Shown: positions 14,434 to 19,373 of the stretch, one piece after another | Position numbering within the stretch: position 1 is the first letter of the stretch | How the letters are laid out: each line of letters opens with the position of its first letter | Assembly: GCA_945927915.1 (NCBI GenBank) | Contig: CAMEMX010000004.1 | Coordinates: 1-19,373, forward strand | DNA: 19,373 nucleotides | Source of the DNA: an uncultured Clostridia bacterium | Lineage (GTDB): Bacteria; Bacillota; Clostridia; Oscillospirales; Oscillospiraceae | Direction: 5' to 3' | Made by a program: the position numbers and the translations under genes | The notes under the pieces: model-generated | Told to the model about the DNA's origin: nothing | The model's database searches: none | The model's input: only the letters and a program-made list of their open reading frames with translations

Positions 14434-15470
14434 AGGACATCAAATCCATGACCCTTGCCGAGCTGACGCAGGAGTTCACGACCGACCTCGGCGAGCCGAA
14501 ATTCCGCGCCGGGCAGGTCTACGCGTGGCTGCACCGCGGCGCACGGAGCTTTGACGAGATGACCAATCTCTCCAAGCCGCTGCGCGAAAAGCTGGCGCAG
14601 CGTTACACGCTCCCGTTCCCGACCGTCGCGCGTCGTCTGGAATCCCAAAAGGACGGAACGATCAAATATTTATGGCGTCTAACGGACGGGAACTGCGTCG
14701 AGAGCGTGCTCATGCGCTACCACCACGGCAACACCGTCTGCATCTCCTCGGAGGTCGGCTGCCCGATGGGCTGCGCGTTCTGCGCGTCGACCCTGGGCGG
14801 GCTGGTGCGCCGCCTGACGCCGGCGGAGATGCTCGACCAGGTGCTTTTTACGCAGCTTGACTCCGGGCTTCCGATCTCCAACATCGTCCTGATGGGCATC
14901 GGGGAGCCGCTGGACAATTATGACACCGTGCTGCGGTTTTTGCAGCTCGTCAATTCCCCCGAGGGCATGAACATCGGAATGCGCCACATCAGCCTGTCGA
15001 CCTGCGGCCTTGTCGACCGGATCGACCGGCTGGCGGAGGAGAACCTGCAGCTCACGCTGTCCGTGTCGCTGCACGCGCCGACGGACGAGGTGCGCAGCCG
15101 CATCATGCCGGTCAACAAAAAATACCCCGTCGATACCCTGCTGGCCGCCTGCAGGCGGTATTTTGAGAAAACGGGCAGGCGTATCTCGTTTGAATACGCG
15201 ATGATCCGCGACGTGAACGACACGCCGGAGATGGCGCAGCTCCTTATGAAAAAGCTGCGCGGCATCGCGGCCCATGTAAATCTGATCCCGCTCAACGAAG
15301 TGGCGGAGAGCCCGCTGAAGCCGAGCCTGCCGGAGACGGTGCGCGCCTTTCAGCAGACGCTGGAGCAGCACGGCATCCCGGCGACCGTCCGCAGGACGCT
15401 CGGCAGCGACATCAACGCCTCCTGCGGGCAGCTTCGCCGGAAATTTGAACGCGAAAACGGAAGGATGTGA
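14430..15470 (+). CDS. rlmN: Dual-specificity 23S rRNA/tRNA adenine-C2 methyltransferase RlmN
   Basis: 346 aa radical-SAM enzyme that methylates C2 of A2503 in 23S rRNA and of A37 in some tRNAs. The cluster motif is C111-x3-C115-x2-C118 (CPMGCAFC). MGIGEP lies at 155-160. C332 in INASCGQL is the cysteine that carries the methyl/methylene intermediate. The N-terminal helical domain (GEPKFRAGQVYAWLH) is intact. It starts at TTG overlapping the rsmB stop (TTGA) with a strong AGGAGG. It shares the transcript with rsmB, another rRNA methyltransferase. Four bases separate it from prpC. Confidence 0.96.
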   Translation: MKDIKSMTLAELTQEFTTDLGEPKFRAGQVYAWLHRGARSFDEMTNLSKPLREKLAQRYTLPFPTVARRLESQKDGTIKYLWRLTDGNCVESVLMRYHHGNTVCISSEVGCPMGCAFCASTLGGLVRRLTPAEMLDQVLFTQLDSGLPISNIVLMGIGEPLDNYDTVLRFLQLVNSPEGMNIGMRHISLSTCGLVDRIDRLAEENLQLTLSVSLHAPTDEVRSRIMPVNKKYPVDTLLAACRRYFEKTGRRISFEYAMIRDVNDTPEMAQLLMKKLRGIAAHVNLIPLNEVAESPLKPSLPETVRAFQQTLEQHGIPATVRRTLGSDINASCGQLRRKFERENGRM

Positions 15471-15474
15471 CGCC

Positions 15475-16206
15475 ATGGAGGTCTGGGGACTGACCGATAC
15501 CGGCAACGTAAGGCAACAGAATCAGGACGCCTACCGCATCGAACAGCTTGGCGAAAACGCGCTTCTTGCCGTCGTCTGCGACGGCATGGGCGGCGCCCGT
15601 TCGGGCAATGTCGCAAGCCGTCTTGCCAGCGAGGTGTTTTCCGAGGAGGTCAAGCGCTCCTTCTCCGCCGCGCAGACGCCGCAGGAGTGCGAGCGCGTCC
15701 TGCGCAGCGCCGCGTCGCTTGCCAATATCGCCGTGTATGAGCAGTCGCTGCTCAGCGAGGAGTACAGCGGCATGGGCACGACCCTTGTTGCCGCGCTCGT
15801 GCATGACAAGACCGCCCTCGTGGTCAACATCGGTGACAGCCGCGCCTACCACATCAACGCCGACGGCGTGCAGCGCGTCACGACGGATCACTCCGTCGTC
15901 GAGCTGATGGTGCAGCGCGGCGAGCTGACGCCGGAGCAGGCCAAAAACCACCCGAGCAAGAATCTCATCACCCGTGCCGTCGGCACGAGCGCGCAGGTTT
16001 TTGCCGACGTGTTCTGTCTCACCGTGCGCAAGGGCGACTGCCTCCTGCTTTGCACGGACGGCCTTTCCAACCAGATGGCCGATCAGGAGATCCTGTTTGA
16101 AGTCGTCCACGGCGCGCGGATGGACGACTGCTGCAAGCGCCTGCTGGAGATCGCCAAGGAGCGCGGTGCGCCGGACAATGTGACCTCGGTTTTGATCGCG
16201 CTGTGA
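15475..16206 (+). CDS. prpC: PP2C-type Ser/Thr protein phosphatase (PrpC/Stp)
   Basis: 243 aa metal-dependent phosphatase that reverses phosphorylation by the adjacent PASTA kinase. The N-terminus EVWGLTDTGNVRQQNQD is typical. Metal-binding motifs are intact: DGMGG (36-40), SGMGTT (98-103), GDSRAY (120-125), DGLSN (195-199) and PDNVT (233-237). The ATG at 15475 is chosen because it gives the family N-terminus; GGATGTGA lies upstream, and open frame extends back to 15445. It is cytosolic with no membrane segment. prpC and prkC are the standard neighbours in Firmicutes. Confidence 0.95.
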   Translation: MEVWGLTDTGNVRQQNQDAYRIEQLGENALLAVVCDGMGGARSGNVASRLASEVFSEEVKRSFSAAQTPQECERVLRSAASLANIAVYEQSLLSEEYSGMGTTLVAALVHDKTALVVNIGDSRAYHINADGVQRVTTDHSVVELMVQRGELTPEQAKNHPSKNLITRAVGTSAQVFADVFCLTVRKGDCLLLCTDGLSNQMADQEILFEVVHGARMDDCCKRLLEIAKERGAPDNVTSVLIAL

Positions 16207-16225
16207 GACCAACTACACTTCGGCA

Positions 16226-16248
16226 CCCGTTCGCCGTTTCGGAACGGG
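16226..16248 (+). promoter_or_regulatory. Hairpin between prpC and prkC
   Basis: Stem CCCGTTC/GAACGGG (7 bp) with loop GCCGTTTCG. No T-run follows, so it is not a canonical terminator. It lies in the only gap of more than 30 bases inside the long gene cluster. Confidence 0.5.
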
Positions 16249-16260
16249 CCGCTTAAGCGG
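16249..16260. promoter_or_regulatory. Perfect 12-base palindrome ahead of prkC
   Basis: CCGCTTAAGCGG directly abuts the preceding hairpin and ends 14 bases before the prkC ATG, with AGGGAG in between. It could be a protein-binding site or an RNA hairpin limiting access to the ribosome binding site. No function can be assigned from sequence. Confidence 0.5.
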
Positions 16261-16274
16261 AACAGGGAGTTGCC

Positions 16275-18335
<2,061 letters not shown>

Positions 18336-18338
18336 CGG

Positions 18339-19238
18339 ATGGATAAGCTGCAGCATGGGCGCATCGTCAAGGCGCTCAGCGGATTTTACTATGTGCGCGG
18401 GGAGGACGGCGCGGTGACGGAATGCCGCGCGCGCGGCATCTTCCGCAAGGAGCATATCACTCCGCTCGTCGGCGACTATACCGACTTCTCCGTCGAGCGC
18501 GGACGGGGCACGCTTGAGCGCATCGCCCCGCGTAGAAACAGCTTCGTGCGTCCCGCCGTCAGTAATCTGGACGCCTTGGTGATCCTCGCGTCCGGCGCGA
18601 ATCCCGTGACCGACCCGTTCCTCATCGACCGCGTGGCGGCGATCGCGGGCGACCGGGGCGTGCCCGTTCTCCTGTGCGTCAACAAGACCGACCTCAACGA
18701 CGGCGAAAAGCTCATCGGCATCTACCGCCGCGCGGGCTTCGCGGTGTTTCCGACCAGCGCGGAGACGGGCGAGGGCGTCGAGGCGCTGCGGCAGGCCGTG
18801 CGCGGCAAGACCGTCGCCTTCACCGGCAACTCCGGCGTCGGCAAGAGCAGCCTGCTCAACCGCCTGAGCGCGGAGCTTGCCATCAAAACGGGCGAGGTGT
18901 CCGACAAGCTCGGCCGCGGACGGCACACGACGCGACACGTCGAGCTGTACTGCCTGCCGGACGAGACTTACGTCATTGACACGCCGGGCTTTTCCTCCTT
19001 CGACACCGAGCAGATGGAGCTGATCCTGAAGGAGAATCTGCAATACGCCTTCCCGGACTTCGCGCCCTACCTCGGTCAATGCCGCTACCACGACTGCGCC
19101 CACATCCGCGAGCCGGACTGCGCGGTGCTGGCGGCGCTGCGCGAGGGCAGGCTCGAGCCGACGCGCCACGCAAGCTATGTCCGCCTCTACGAGAGCGCGA
19201 AGGAGATCCGCCTCTGGGAGCATAAAGAGCAGAGCTGA
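18339..19238 (+). CDS. rsgA: Small ribosomal subunit biogenesis GTPase RsgA
   Basis: 299 aa circularly permuted GTPase that assists late 30S assembly. An N-terminal OB fold (HGRIVKALSGFYYV) is followed by motifs in permuted order: NKTD (115-118), TSAETG (139-144), P-loop GNSGVGKS (163-170), GRGRHTTRH (192-200) and DTPG (214-217). The zinc site is C248-x4-C253-x-H255-x5-C261. The ATG at 18339 is three bases after the prkC stop with no strong Shine-Dalgarno, so coupling with prkC is probable. RsgA is a known PrkC substrate in some Firmicutes. The usual next gene, rpe, is not seen; a repeat element follows instead. Confidence 0.96.
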   Translation: MDKLQHGRIVKALSGFYYVRGEDGAVTECRARGIFRKEHITPLVGDYTDFSVERGRGTLERIAPRRNSFVRPAVSNLDALVILASGANPVTDPFLIDRVAAIAGDRGVPVLLCVNKTDLNDGEKLIGIYRRAGFAVFPTSAETGEGVEALRQAVRGKTVAFTGNSGVGKSSLLNRLSAELAIKTGEVSDKLGRGRHTTRHVELYCLPDETYVIDTPGFSSFDTEQMELILKENLQYAFPDFAPYLGQCRYHDCAHIREPDCAVLAALREGRLEPTRHASYVRLYESAKEIRLWEHKEQS

Positions 19239-19265
19239 CAGAAACGTGCCTGCATGTATTACAAA
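19239..19265. other. Short spacer after rsgA
   Basis: 27 bases between the rsgA stop and the repeat. No independent terminator is visible; the 20-base palindrome starting at 19271 may help end transcription but has no T-run after it. Confidence 0.4.
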
Positions 19266-19373
19266 TGTAGGGCGGGGGTATACCCCCGCCGGTGCAGGAA
19301 CTACCAACTGCTTACAAACCGGTTCGTTTGTGCTGTCTGCCGCTTCGCGGTCGGCGGGGACGTGTCCCCGCCC
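19266..19373. repeat. MITE/REP-like palindromic repeat, copy 2 (right end cut by window)
   Basis: Begins TGTAGGG. A perfect palindrome GGCGGGGGTATACCCCCGCC (19271-19290) is followed by a 62-base spacer that includes the small hairpin CCGC-TTC-GCGG. The second hairpin is GGCGGGGAC-GT-GTCCCCGCC (19353-19372). It is colinear with copy 1 and in the same orientation. Its palindrome arms differ from those of copy 1, but pairing is kept by matched changes. The final CTACA expected from copy 1 would fall just beyond the window. Confidence 0.72.

Overview
This 19.4 kb window comes from the chromosome of a high-GC member of the Clostridia. The best guess is a gut bacterium of the Oscillospiraceae/Ruminococcaceae group. 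The evidence is the Firmicutes housekeeping set in a typical order (cdaA-ybbR, yicC-remA-gmk-rpoZ-priA-def-fmt-rsmB-rlmN-prpC-prkC-rsgA), strong AGGAGG Shine-Dalgarno sites, and GC-rich third codon positions. I see no plasmid, phage or insertion-sequence genes, and no rRNA, tRNA or CRISPR.

Layout. (1) Bases 1-92 are the right part of a short repeat with palindromic ends; a second copy lies at 19266-19373 in the same orientation. (2) On the minus strand a MarR-type repressor gene (1016-1501) and a degV-family fatty-acid-binding gene (174-1019) overlap by ATGA. They share one sigma-A-type promoter carrying two near-identical TGTTGA-N4-TCAACA dyads, probably the repressor's own operators. (3) Bases 1582-1877 hold no clear gene. 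They contain a hairpin, a strikingly AT-rich stretch with a possible 16-codon ORF, and a Rho-independent terminator. (4) A DUF3343 protein and a cysteine-desulfurase-like PLP enzyme are coupled by a GTGA overlap. (5) From a promoter at 3259-3287, seventeen genes run on the plus strand to 19238, almost without gaps.

The long cluster begins with the c-di-AMP cyclase cdaA and its YbbR regulator. Then come three cysteine-cluster proteins in a row (RseC-like, DUF5685, and a J-domain protein with a Cys-rich tail). Next are nucleotide metabolism and information-processing genes: yicC, remA, gmk, rpoZ, priA, def, fmt, rsmB and rlmN. It ends with the signalling pair prpC (PP2C phosphatase) and prkC (PASTA kinase), and the ribosome-assembly GTPase rsgA. 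Two second-messenger or phospho-signalling modules tied to cell-wall and turgor control therefore bracket core replication, transcription and translation genes.

Most of the window is ordinary core genome. The parts most worth a second look are the twin operators of marR-degV, the AT-rich leader or sRNA candidate at 1660-1808, the coupled DUF3343/desulfurase pair, the Cys-rich trio at 5453-7300, the tandem hairpins between prpC and prkC, and the MITE-like repeats at both window edges. All functional calls rest on reading motifs by eye; no database search was run.
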